A DNA stretch of 64,000 nucleotides from Anadara kagoshimensis (lineage: Eukaryota; Mollusca; Bivalvia; Arcoida; Arcidae): assembly GCA_021292105.1 (NCBI GenBank), contig CM037870.1:50842747-50906746 (forward strand), read 5' to 3'. This document shows, one piece after another, positions 35,867 through 50,800 of this stretch; position 1 is the stretch's first letter; every line of letters starts with the position of its first letter. The notes beneath the pieces are model-generated. The model saw nothing but the letters and a program-made list of their open reading frames with translations. It was not told the origin of the DNA and made no database searches. Both the position numbers and the translations under genes were made by a program.

Positions 35867-38800
35867 ATGACGGCTGCAGAATTACTTACACCCCACTTAT
35901 CCAAAATAAAAGCCCCGTTTGGTGGAGAGAAAGTATACAAAGATGAATGTGCTTTTTGTTTTGATAATCCAGTAAGTAATCTAAGACTTCAGTTTGACCA
36001 AAAAATTTGACTCGTCCTGAATACTGTACTTAAATGCTAGTTACATAACATATATTGATTTTAATTATATTTATACATTTTTATTGGGATCTTTCCTGCG
36101 GTTGCAATTTGGTGGGTGCCCCCATTCTAAGGCAGGGCCCCTACGGGGGCGCCATTTGCAACGTATATGCTAGTTACAATGAAATAAGTTATAAAATTCT
36201 CCTCCCCCGACATCAGGAATCGAACCCAGATCGCCCATTTTTAAAGCCAGTGCTCTGCCGTTTCGCCTAAAAGGTACCCCATAGTTGAGACAGTAGTAAC
36301 GTCCCTTAACCTGTACATAGTACATACTACTGGTATACCATGTAGCGATATTTTTTCTCAAAACAAGGTTAAAATAATATTTTCTAAATTTATCATGTCC
36401 ATATCAGTAATACACTTGAAATGTTTGCAGTTTTAATGATTAAATTAATCAGTACAACGGTATAAAATTTTACGGTTCTTATATTATTTTTCTTGTTGTT
36501 GTTGTCATCCTAATCTCTTTTTCGCGAATAAATGGACTCTATTGAATTTGGAATAACACTATGGAGTTTTTTTTTTAATTTTTATTTTCTGAGTGGTCTA
36601 AAGCACATGTTTATACATGTAAATGGATCACAGTGTGTTTCACCATGGTTACAATCCCTTTCAGAATGAATGCTAGCATGAGAAAGTTTGTTAGTTCACT
36701 TGCAGAAGACTGTTTGTTTTCTCTGGGCACGTTTGTTTCTCCTATCATCCATGAACTGAGCACACACCTCATTATAAGTGAAAGAATCTTGACTGGGGTC
36801 TTAAACGCTGTTACCCCTACCATCCCATACCTTTTTATTTTCTTAGTAAAGTTTTTCCCAAATTAAAGTAGAACACGTCTATTAACAGTTACCTCAAATG
36901 ACCAGTAAGTAAATTAAATTAGAGCCGAAAATATTAATACTTCACTTTATTAAAAGCACTTCAACATACACAAGTAAACAAGATACAGGAACTTCATACA
37001 GAACAACAGTCACAACCACATAAGATGATTAAAACCAATGCTCTACTATCAAGTAGTATAAATTTATCTTCAGATTTCTTAATTAGACAAGAGACTATGA
37101 GTGACACTGAATTGACTATTCCACTCTGTTATAGGAATATGGCAACTGCATTTTGTTACCTCTTCAAGAACATTAAATGTCAATACATTTTATATTTAAT
37201 TGATTAACAGGAGAGTGACACAGGACTTTATGTTTGTATGAACACATTTATTGGACTTGGCAAGAAGCATGTAGAAAGATATTATAGGACGACAACAAAT
37301 TCAGTGTTCCTCCATCTACGTAGGATAAGAAAAGAGGTTTGTATTGATGTGTTGAACATTATGATTATAATGTTCATTTAACTTTTAATCAAAATGTGGA
37401 TACCATGGATACATCAGATTGAAATTAATCAAGGTCTGTGTTATCACAAGACAAGTCTAAAAATAGCTATCACAGGGCTCTACAATGCGAGTAAACACTC
37501 GCATTTGCGAGTACTTATTTATACTTGCGGGTGGTTTTATCATATTCACTCGCCCATGTGCGAGGACAATATATCAAGTCAAATCTGGATTGTCTTTTCT
37601 GTTTCCTACCATGAAATTACTCTCTTTGAGCAACATTTTTAAAACGCTTTAAATCTTAACATTGCAATTTGTGAAGGGCTTTTGTGATCACGTTTTCACG
37701 TGTCATTTTCATCACAGCAAAAGGTAAACAAAAAGGGCAAATATCTTTGTTTTTCATGTTGGTGACTGAATTTAAAATCAGATTACTTCGGGAAGTCTAC
37801 TGTTATCAATAAACCTAAACAAATAAGTTGCATCTAAGAGTGTCGGCAAGGACCATATGAAAAACATAATGATCGTAAACAATCGTTCCCAGTATCTTGG
37901 AAAGGCAGTTGCCTGAAAATCAAGAGTTTGTAACCAGTAATGCAGTAGAAGACGTAAAAAATTAAAGCTCTTTAATTTTACATATGGCGCTTGTAGCTAC
38001 CTAGAAATGAGGACCCTGTCCTTCTGGAGCAACTGGTCTGACTTTCCTGTTGGAAGTTCACGTGTTTAACACATTTTGCTGGTTTTCAACGTTTTTGCTT
38101 TGCTTTAGGGACTGTGGTTTGAATATTGATTGGTTCGGTTCCCTTGTGTTTGATACTACAATAAATGTAAATCCCTTGAAAAAGTCTTTAAAATATTGAC
38201 ACCATTAAGTAGTGTTAAGAAATGCTTCTAGTCTAGTTGATTTCAACTTAATACTGATATTTAGGAATAATAGTGCTGTCAAAAATATGTGACGAGTAAC
38301 TTTTTTGCCCTGGCTAGTAAACATCTAAACTTTACTAGCCAGGGGGCCAGTAAAAATAGTTACATTGGTAGAGCCCTGTATCAGTAATTTAATTGATGCC
38401 TTCTGTATCTTCTATAGTACTAGTATGTTCCATAATGAATATAAATTAGAATTCCACCTTTATTTGTAGTTTAAGGAAAAATTAGGTTTGATCATTTAAG
38501 ATAAAAATTATGGCAGATATTTTAATTTTCAGAAGAATTCGAAGTATTCAGGTATCCAAATCTTAATTCTCTTTATACATTCATGAAAAAAGTATTTGCT
38601 CTTTGAAAAAAGGTTACATAAAAGCCATTTCAAAAACATATTGGAAATTTTTAATAGGGCATTAGTGGCAGAGTGGTCTAAATATGCACATAGTGATCAC
38701 AGCATCTCTCACTACCTATGTGTGATTCCACTTTGGCACATCATAGTGTGAGAAAGTTTTGTCAGTTCACTTGTGGAAGTTTTGTGGTTTTCTCCATCCC

Positions 38801-41800
38801 TGAGATATAAGTGTAAGATTCTTGCATAGGGCATATAACACTTTTATTCAATTCCACTCCACCCTTATGAGCAATTAAATGTATCTAGCAATTAGAATTT
38901 GTCTCTGATTGTTTTAGAAATGTGTTCAGAGTTTTCAATAACACAATGTTCTGATTTTATTTTCAAGTTTATTTGGCTTTCTTGGTTTCTTTTTATTATG
39001 ATTTGTAATATTAGTTTGAATTTCAGTAGAAAATTACTTGATTATTTCAGGTTCCACAGACAGATGAATCACCTCCTGAGAAAAAACCTACAAAGTTAGC
39101 AATTGGTAAGCAACAAGCTTTTCTGTAAATGTTTAGTCCTGATAAGCACAATATTGACACAAGATGTATCCCTTTAAATATCATTCTTATTGACAAAATA
39201 TAACATGAACATCATTTTGTATCAAAAATGCTTAAACGTAAGATTACTTTACTTATACTTATGCATTCAGTTCTGAAATGGAAAATGAAACCACCAACCT
39301 TGAAACATCAGAGTAGTGACAAAATTTATATTTCCTAGTGTCATTTTGGTTGTTTTTATTTGAAGTTTTGGGTGCCTCAGGGACCGAGTTGTCTAAAGTG
39401 TGTGCTTACGGATCACAGCGCATATCGTCCCAATTGCTGCAGACCTTAGTGTGAGAAAGTTTTTAAGGTCGCTTGGCGAAGTTTGGTGGTTTTCTCCAGT
39501 CACTCCAGTTTTCTCCACAATCCATGAACTGACTGTCTTAATATAAGTGAAAGAATCTTGACTGGGGCACAAAACTCAATTGATCCACTCCACTCATGTA
39601 AAGTACTCATCATAATTTCAGTTATGAATTATGTGTATATTTCTTTAACTGTATGGAATATTTGTTCTTCTTAGGTGTGGAGGGTGGTTTTAATCCTGAT
39701 GAGAAGAAATTTGAATTTGAGGAACATAACTCCATTGTAGTATTACCTTCATGGACAGTTATACCGCTAACAGACCCGAGTATACCAGATATGGTAAGAT
39801 TGAATATGTTATAAAATTATATTGACTGTACATGGTTTTGTTCTGTAAAACTCCTTTTGAGACCAAATGCAATCATATGACCATAATATTACCATTGATA
39901 AAGTGACAACACTCATTCCTTACCCATGACTATATGCATAGCATCATTTTTTGGCTGTTCCAGCAACTTGACATGGATGTCATAAGCAGCAGTGTTTTAA
40001 ATTTCTTTCTGGGTAAAAAAATAAGTTTAAATTATAGTAATAAAATTGTAAACTACAACAATTTTCTTATAAATCATTCAAAGCTATGAACATTAGGCAT
40101 AATTACATTATATGAACTTATTTCTTTGCAACACAGGGCATGGTAGGATACCATACCATACACTGGGTTTTTTTTCTGAGTTTGTTTATGTCAATAATAG
40201 TTTCTGGATATTTACTGTACTCCCAATCAAGTTTGTGGAGAGGGTGAGATATAATGATGAGTAATATTTGAAAAAAATAGAAATTCGATAATTGTCAGAA
40301 ATTTAATATTATCATGAGGTCTAACTTTGGGGAGAAAATGAAAACATAGTTAGAAATGTTTTCTATTGTGGTATATAGAAGACTATGGAAAAAGTAATCA
40401 GTCCTTCCCAAAAGTCTTACCAGTCTCAGACTGTCAGACTGGTTATTATTTCCAACACAGCTTATGATACTCAATATCATTCTTTGGACATTTTCGTGAT
40501 ACTCACTGGTATTTTACAGGTACAAGTGGCTGTTGCTGCTACTTTAGGAGCAGAAGATGCATGGAAGTTAGAAGAAGCTGCAGCTATGGCAGGAACTTGG
40601 GATGGAGAAAAAAGAATTATTTCTAAGTAAACTCAAGCATCATATCAAAATCTTAAGATTTTCTTTAATGTAAACCCACATTTATTTGCAACTATTTACT
40701 TTTCGGATATGGATTATAGCTGAATAATCAGTATAAATAATACCATAAATAAGGTCGTGACCGTTAAATTTTGCAATTAAAAAGTTAATTGCATGTGAAT
40801 AAAAGTTGGTCTACAGTATAACCGTTTATATATAAAGTCATCATGGATATTTTAAATGCATAAGTAATAACTGGTTATAAGGTTCCCTGAGAGTTGGGAG
40901 TTATGCCAGTTTTGGTTAGACTGTTCATTATTCAAGCACTCAACATAAAGAAATGAAGTCACAGGTCATTTGTATGAGGCAATAAAATGATGTCAGAGTA
41001 GTCATGACATCAATACATACTTAGCTGGTACAGTCTCAATAAGAGCGAAAATGCCTAAAATGAATTTGTATCAGAAACCCTAAATCAATCAACCATTTAA
41101 TCACTGAAGCATTGTCTGTATAACTTTTTGATTATTGATCTTTTTATGTGTATGAAGATGAAGAGTGAATAAATATGTCAGTAACCTAGGTTGTTGATAT
41201 GAACATGAATTGCACTGTCAGTGGTTGAGTTATACTAGAAGTCAATAAAATGTACAGTATAAGAAATAGAATATTTTTGGTACTGTAGATTTGGTTAATA
41301 TATCTGTGGCACTTTTTTTGTGACATTGTACTTATTACACATGTGGTTTTCATATTACACATATGGGTTTCATGAAGTCTTGATGAAAAAATTGTGTATC
41401 TGTATTTGTCTGGAGACATTGCTAGCACTAACCCTTTATCCATGTGATACAGGAAGATAAGTCTCAAGGCAGTGTTCATTCTAGGATTTTAAAGATGAGG
41501 GCATTTAAACAAAATCTTCTTTAACACAATTATATCGATATTTTTGCATTCATGTTGTGTTAATGATGTCTTGACAATGGGGCCATTTGGTGAAAAAGTA
41601 CCGGTAGCAATAGCCCAATGGTTCTAGAATGAATACTCAAGGTATCTCTTTGAAATTTATTTCTCATACGTAAACTAAAGTGAGTACACTCTTTTGTTTT
41701 CATGTTTATTTAAAATAAAAAAACTGGATTTGATAGCCAACACCAAACTTTATATACATGTAATGTTTATCCAAATGTTTGATTTATTCAGATTTGTAAC

Positions 41801-44800
41801 CTTTTTGTAGATATGCTGAAAATTTAGTTCAGTTAGACAATGGAAAAAAGATTCCTCCAAAGGGCTGGAAATGTGAAAGATGTGATTTGACATCAAACTT
41901 GTGGCTAAATCTGACAGATGGTAGTATACTCTGTGGCCGGCGGTTCTTTGATGGAAGTGGTGGCAATAATCATGCTGTAGATTATTATGAACAAACTAAA
42001 TATCCATTAGCAGTAAAATTAGGGACTATCACACCTGATGGTGCAGGTAAGATGTCAACAAACACTTGTGTATTTTACTAGTTATACTTCCATTATGAGA
42101 AAAATACATTTTTATGAATTTTACTATATATTATGACATGTATTGTATCTACTTTTACATGTAGTTCTTTAGAAGATTCCGAAAATACACAAATTGTAAT
42201 TAGAATTATCGCGAGAGGTTCTAAATAGGAATTCAGGTATCATGAATCACGATATAACGGGAACGGCTTGACGAGGTTCCAATATATTTATGTGAATGAA
42301 AGATATTACGGTAATGCCTAAACTTTTATTAAAATAAAATTTAATCACGTTTCTGTATTTATTAATAAAGAAACAGTTACGAAGCGCGTAGTAGGAAATT
42401 TTCAACACCCCCTGTGGAACCTCTTTGATAACAAACCGTCACCCTTGACTGACACTCGTTATGGCTTCCATAATCAACACAGTTACAATCATGCACTTAT
42501 TATTAAACAAACACATGTTTAAAGAGAGTTATGATTATTCGGACTGGGAAACAAAAGAAATAGGCACGCAACTACTTAAGTCCACAGGTATTTACTGATT
42601 AATAAACAATCGCCTGATTATTAGATCTTAATACTGTTGTAGTTGACAGGTAAACACGTGGTAAGGATAATACACTTAGTGAAGTCAGGTAGAGTTTTAC
42701 AGTTTTGTCTGACAGACAGACTAGCGGTAGTTTACTTTTGTCGGACCAAAAACTGATTTGTCCGTTTAATATTCCTGTTGTAAAATTGAAAATGTCCGAA
42801 AACAAAAAATGTCCGACTGATGATTTTTCCCCGTAGGTCAAAATAAATTTTGTCGGACATGTCCGGCAAATATGACCATTTCCGGACCTCTGATTTGTAG
42901 CTATCCACAGTGTTTTATGAAATATTGATAAAAAAAGAAGCTGATAACTTTCAAAACAAGAGGCCCATGGGCCTTAACGCTCACCTGAAGAACAGTACAT
43001 ATCTTATGCAGAGGTTCAATGGTCAATGACATTAATAAAAGAGAATATCAAAATTTTCAGCAGTAAGGGCCAATAATATGCAAGTATTTTTGCAAATTAA
43101 TTATAATAATTATTATATAAGTATGCTATATATAACATATTTAAAGTCTAGCTACAATATATTATTTATAAACAGCTAAAACATCTGTATATTAAAATGT
43201 GCATTAGGCCAATACCTACAGTATTCCAATATACATGCCTATACAAAGAGTTTATAGTTTTTGAGATAATTAACCATTTAAGTATTCGTTCAATTCTATG
43301 ACCTTGACCTTTAAACCTATGACCTTCATTCATATATCAAAATGATTGTTGTGCAAATGCCTACAATATTCCAATGTACATGCCTATACAAAAAGTTTAT
43401 AGTTTTTGAGATAATTAACCATTTAAGTATTCGTTCGCGTCTATGACCTTGACCTTTGAACCTATGACCTTCATTCATATATCAAAATGATCATTAGGCC
43501 AATACGTACCTTATTCCAATATACATGCCTATACAAAAAGTTTATAGTTTTTGAGATAATTAACCATTTAAATATTCATTTGCATCTATAACCTTGACCT
43601 TTGAACCTATGACCTTCATTCATATATCAAAATGATCGTTAGGCCAATACATACCTTATTCCAATATACATGCCTATACAAAAAGTTTATAGTTTTTGAG
43701 ATAATTAACCTTTTAAGTATTCATTTGCATCTATGACCTTGAACTTTAAACCTATGACCTTTATTCATATATCAAAATGATTGATAGGCCAATACCTACA
43801 ATATTCTAATATGCATGCCTATACAAAAAGTTTATAGTTTCTGAGATAATTAACCATTTAAGTATTAGTTTGCATCTATGACCTTGACCTTTGAACCTAT
43901 GACCTTCATTAATATATCAAAATGATTGTTGTGCAAATGCCTACAATATTCTAATATACATGCCTATACAAAAAGTTTATAGTTTTTGAGATAATTAACC
44001 ATTTAAATATTCGTTCGCAGCTATGACCTTGACCTTTGAACCTATGACCTTCATTAATATATCAAAATGATCGTTAGACCAATACCTACAATATTCCAAT
44101 ATACATGCCTATACAAAAAGTTTATAGTTTTTGAGATAATTAACCATTTAAGTATTCGTTCAATTCTATGACCTTGACCTTTGAACCTATGACCTTCATT
44201 CATATATCAAAATGATCATTAGGCCAATACCTACAATATTCCAATATACATGCCTATACAAAAAGTTTATAGTTTTTGAGATAATTAACCATTTAAGTAT
44301 CAGTTCGCGTCTATGACCTTGACCTTTGAACCTATGACCTTTATCTATATATCAAAATTATTGTTAGGCCAATACCTACAATATTCCAATATACATGCCT
44401 ATACAAAAAGTTTATAGTTTTTGAGATAATTAACTATTTTGGTATTCTTGGACATCTGTGACCTTGACCTTTGAACCCATGACCCTGATCTATGTATCAA
44501 AATGATCGTCATGTTAATACCTACAAATAACTGAAAATCCTACACCATTTTCACGAGAAATGTTAAAAAAATAGCATTTTTTATCAAAGGTCAAAAACTG
44601 GAACATGACTTTGACCTTCGACCTTGACATCAATTGGAAGAAAATTGCAAGACAAGATCAACAGTGAAAACTCCATACAATTATCTTCAGCCGTTATGAA
44701 GTTATAACAATAAATGTCTCATTTTTAAAATTACGTAATTTTACGCAAAAAATGCGTAACCTATTTTTCGTCTAATTTTCATGAAAAACACAATTTTAAT

Positions 44801-47800
44801 GTTCCCAGGTATGCTGAATCCAAATATCCAATCAAAATTTGCCTGCACCTTTTGGTTTCAGAGAAGAAGATTTTTTTGTCTTTTTGCTATTTTTAGTAAC
44901 AGCGGCCATCTTGTTGGGCGTGGCCAAACCCCGAACACAATTTTGAAAGGCTGCTACCCAGGCATGATAATCACTAAGTTTCATCAAATATGGCCCAGTA
45001 GTTTTGGAGGAGAAGATTAAAATGTAAAGTTTACACACGACGGACGCACGCACGACGGACGGTGATAGATTGCAATAGCTCATCTGAGCCTTTGGCTCAG
45101 GTGAGCTAATTATTCAAATAAAACATACAAGAAAATGATCAATTCATTGTTTGAAATCCTTCTTGCATGTACACTGTAATTATACTCTAGAAGGATTTTT
45201 TTATCCAAATTCAATAAGATATCTTCCTATTTATTGGAGAATTAATTGTTTTGTACAAGGAATGTTTTAATAATATTTTACATGTAATTCTGATAATTAT
45301 CGTTTATGAAGAAGTAGTCACTATAGATAGGTTTTACTGCACTTTGTCTTGATGTGACATTAAATTATGATTCATCTTGCATGTATTTTTAGATGTGTAT
45401 TCTTATGATGAAGATGATATGGTAGAGGACCCATATCTTGCAAAGCACCTTGCACATTTTGGCATTAATGTAGCATCAATGGAAAAGGTAAATATTACAC
45501 AATAATGACCTTAAAACACTTTCCATTTCATGTAAGACTTAAATATTTTGGCTTCATAGTGAGCTACAATATTGGTGTTCAGATTTCAAAACAGTCAGAA
45601 ATTCTAAATATTGTTTGTACTTGAAACTTTCATTTTTTGTCATACTTAAACATCTTTATTCCACAATTTCCATAAGTTATGAAAAGGTCAAGAAGCAACT
45701 TCAGGCATTAATGATGTAAACAGCTTCATTATATTGATTATACTGAGCAATATTTGATGTAGTTAAGAATCTATTACACTATTGTTCTGTGTCTATGGCA
45801 TTGTAACATCAATCATTTAACATATTAAATAGAGTTTATTTTGCAAGATATTAACTTTAGTTTATTTAACTGGGGTGTTAGAATGACTAAAGTAAATGAT
45901 TGTGAAGATCATAGAATACTATTTATGTTTCTATAATTTCTTCCAGTCTGCATTACAAAAGTTTATAGTTGCAGATTATTTTTAATTAAGAAATTGCAAG
46001 AATTTAAACTGCTTTATATTAATGCAGACATATTTAAGCGATTTTCCTCAATAAAAGTGATTGGCACATCTTTATTTTAGGGCACCAACTATTTGTTTAT
46101 ACTTGGAGTCCCTTATAGGTAATTTTAGCACAAGTTTATTTTAGTGGAAAGATCTGACTGCCAAAAGTGCTAAAATAAAACCACCACTAAAATTTCACAG
46201 TTTACAGTAGCTGCCAATAAAAGTTGGTTTACACTTCTAGTAAAATTATCATTTCAGACTGATAAAACCATGCTAGAAATGGAAATAGATATAAATCAGA
46301 AAATTGGTGAGTGGGATGTCATACAGGAAGCAGGAAGTAAACTAACACCAATGTATGGTCCTGGATATACAGGAATCCGTAACCTTGGTAACAGTTGCTA
46401 TATGAACTCAGTGATGCAGGTTTTGTTTACCATACCAGACTTTCAAAGAAGGTAGTTATGGCTTGAAATATTGTTTCTTGAAATAGTCTTTGAAAAGAGT
46501 TCATTTTGATTTCATTTTATTACATTCATAGAAAATTGTAGTTATATATGAAAATGTTTGCAACAGCTTTCATTCTAGAAGAGGCCATGTCCCACTGATT
46601 CCTTATTTTGCGAAATGACCCCATTGTTAAAGCCATATTTAACATAATGTTAATTGAGAAATATTAATGTTCCAGTGTTTTAGATGAGTTTTTTGAAAAT
46701 GTTCCCTTCTGAAAACCCCCAGATTGAGCATGATCATAAAATCTACACAGGCAAAATTTAGCTACAGGAAAGTACTTGTATAATTTAATCAGACAATGTC
46801 CAGTCATCACAACACTTTTACAAATATTCACAAAATTCTAGTCTATTTATTGTGTCAAGATAGAAGTGAAGGCAGGATCAATTTGTAATTTTGTTTTTTT
46901 CATGTGTTCAGCATTTATGTTAATGTTACCTTAAATAAAGATTTGAATAATACAATACCTTCATTGTGAGGAAGACCAGACTTATTAATTATGGGGAATT
47001 ATAATTCTTGTAAATTCTTTAATGTTTGACATTATATTGCAATTCAGCAATTCAGTGCAAAAAGGTCTGGCGAAAACTTGCAAAATAATCCCTATTATTT
47101 TGCACTACGAACAGTTCCCCGTAGTGTTTATAATTTATTTTTAAAGATACGTCAAATTTTACTGGGACATAAAACCCATTATCAGACACCTAACAGCTAC
47201 ATGTACATCAAACATTTTACTTACAGGTACTTTGAGGCAGCCACTACAATATTTACTAACTGTGCAGCAAATCCTACTGGAGACTTTAATACACAAATGT
47301 AAGTACAAAGATTCACTATGTGTCACAGTGGTTTCAATAAACCCAGCAAGGCAGCAAAATTTGTGTGCAACTTTTCAGAATCAGGATGTGTTTGTCGCCT
47401 ACTCAGTGATTGTGTTTGCCTTAAATTTCTACCAATAATAATAATAGTTTCCCCTGGAGAAAAACCACTAAAATTTCCCAATTTGACCACTAAAATTCCT
47501 AAAACATCAGTTATATAATAGCAAATTAAATCTAGATGTCCTTACCCACAAAATGTTTGATATTGTCACAATAAAAGATCTTTGAAATGAGGATCCATAT
47601 CTATCACAAGCATGTATTTATGTAGTTTGCTATATTTCAGAACTTCAAATTTTTCCAACTAAAGGCAGAAAGTAGTTTTTAAAAAATGTAACAAAATCAC
47701 TGCTACTTTTACTATGTTTACATTTTCTGAAAAAGTTTTGCAGTACATAATACTCCATACTGATTAAGTTTGTCACTTACTTCCACTAAGTTTACACTTT

Positions 47801-50800
47801 CTGAATACTTGTAAGTTTGGCATTATATCAGTATATATGTACAGTATGTTCAGTGTCCAATGTTGCCTAATGAGTGTGATAACAATGATTTTATTTTACT
47901 TCAGGGCAAAGCTAGGACATGGTTTATTATCTGGTGATTATTCGGTACCACCACCAGAGGGAGCTGACAGTAAAGTAATGGTATGTGCCTATAGATATGA
48001 AAATATTTGTCAAGAAAAAGCTCGAAACATTTTAATTTCTACAATTGAAAATCTGCAGTGATCTTGTAGCTATACTAAATAGGAAAAATATCCAAATATG
48101 CAACAACAACAACAACAAAAAACAGTAATTTTTGGATAACACGAAACCATGTTTAACTTAGTAATTTTAAGATGAATCAATTTAATGATTACATTTTGTT
48201 TTAAAAAACTTTTGTGAGTGTTCAGTGTTGACTATTATAATACAGAAGAGACAAGATGATGGCACATACCAGTAATGGGGTCAAGTTTTGAAGAGTAGTC
48301 TTCATCTAGTAGGTTTATCTGTAAATATAATACCGTATATCGGGAATTTTTTGCGTAGGCTTTTTTTCGCGATTTATAAGACAAAATGGCAGGTAAAATT
48401 TTCGCTGTGTGTAATTTTCACGATATGGGTATATGAGCGCGAAAAATTCCCTATATACCGGTTTGCAATACGGCATCTAAATTATGACAACTAACATAAA
48501 AAACAAAGTATTAAACTTAAATAGACTGAAGATCTTTCGCTCTAATACAAAATTTGTCAGAAAAACATGCCGTCAGTCATTGTGAACAAAATACAAGCCG
48601 AAGTCATGTTACAGATTTTGTCGGAATTAATGGAGCGAAACAAAACAATTCGTATTCATGAAATGTTGAGCGCTACTCGTGATTAGTAATTAACTTTATG
48701 AGACAGTTTGTTGAAAACCCGCTTCATTAATCTCTTAATCCGATTACAACAGACAGGGACATATTAACTGTAAACACCTGTTTCGTCCACGCTTGATGAT
48801 TGACTTTTCACCTGATCAGGTCACACCGATCTGCAATTTGTATGGTATTGTTTGTATCGCCCGTATTTCCGGTGATATATTTATTACTGGTAATAAAGTT
48901 TTTTGTTTCATTTTTTTATGATTTTCCGATTATATGAATTGATTAAGTGTTCAAACATCAAGCAGATTAAGTGGTTTTCACTTAGAAGCGCTTTTACAAT
49001 CACTAGCGAATACAAATTCAACATAGGTGTATAGAGTTGTAGCGAAATGACATGACCTATGGAAAGGTAAAATGGAAAAAATATCACAACTACTGAAGTG
49101 AAATTTTCGCTAGGGGAAATTTTAGCGATGTTTTTTCACCGTGAACATAGCGAAAATTAGACACGCGCGAAAAAATCCCGATATACGGTATTCCATCTCT
49201 TTAATTCATTCATACATAAAATGACTTAATTTTACTTTCATTATTTCTAATTTACATACATTTAATATTCATTAACAATTTACTACAAGTACAGTACATG
49301 TATGTATTTACAATGTACGTATATAAAACTGATTTCTATTACATGTATTGTTTAATTTGTAGCCACCAACTGGAATACGGCCACAAATGTTCAAAATTTT
49401 AATAGGTAAAGGACATCCGGAATTTTCTACAAAGCGACAACAAGATGCACAGGAATATTTCTTACATATCATTAATGTAATAGAGGTAAAGTATTTTGCT
49501 TTACTTACATATGAGTCAATAAAAATTCACTTTGTCTAACCTGACAAAAACATGATTGCAAGACAGTTGTTATTGTTGTGTTGTAAATGTTTTTTATCTT
49601 CAACCCTACTTTACCATCAAGATTGTTGGGAGAGTGGGGACTCAACACTAAGTGGTTTTAAGTATACACTTACAGATCACACCACCTCTCACTGCCCAAA
49701 TTCAAGATTTGAATCTTGCTTGGCCAGTCCCTAGTATGAGAAAGTTTGTTAGTTCACTTGCCAAAGGTCAGTGGATTTCTCTAGGTATTCCCGTTTCCTC
49801 CACCATGCCATAATTATCTGCCTCAATACAAGTGAAAGAATATTGACTTTTGCATATCACTGTCAAGGTTGGGATGGAAAGACATTTAAGTGTGTGTAAT
49901 TGTTAAATAAATCATTTGTCAGCATTTCAACTTAGAGATGAATTGATTTTAAACATGTACAAATACATGGGTTACTTGTTGCTGAAAAAGAAGTTAATTA
50001 ATATATTCCTATATTCTTCTACCATTCATTAATTTTGATACATTTCTACAAAAATTTAAACTGCTATTTGTTTTACTAAAGTTAACAATTGGATAAGAAA
50101 AAGAATCCTAGACCACTTCTGGAATGGGATAGAAATTTCTTAATACTCTGGTGTCTCATCTGGCTAAAGCTTGCATACACGTGTATATATGATATAATGA
50201 GACACCCTTGTATTCAGAAAAATCTGTCTCATGCCAGTAATGGGAAGAAGAAGATTCTATTAGTACCTGTAATCATAAGGTAAATGGAAAATCATAAAAC
50301 TGGACATGTAGTTTATAAACCCAAAAAATCATAAGATGTGTATACATCAGTGTGTGCCAAACTTTCAAAATGATTATTGGACATTCGGTCTGGTAAACCT
50401 AGAAACTTTACCAGACCGTAAAGTTTTTTACTGGACCAAAAATTTCTTCAATAAAAAGAAAACAATTATTCGGTTTTGTAAATTTTTACTTATTTTCTCC
50501 TTTAAAACGGAAAGCTACGGGAGGCACAAATTATGAAGAAAACTTGCAAGAAAATTTAAGAAACATTGGATGGAGGGGCGACCATGGTTGCAATTTGACA
50601 AGGAGAAATGAGTCGGGTCAGGTCGAGTTAGGGAGGCGTAGCACACAATAATAATTTAAAAGGTCAGAATACATTTATTTATGGAAGTACAAATAAATAT
50701 ATTCTGGCCTTTTAAATTATTATTGTGTGCTGCGCCTCCCGACCCGTAAAATTCAAAGCAGTGTGTGCATTTCATTATCGTCGACCGTCCTAAAATCGAG

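Noticed and set aside
44781-45083. Opposed ~80-codon frames at the end of the satellite element
   Set aside because: They are part of the mobile element's 3' region, which is shared in inverse orientation with 52360-52700; no known domain.
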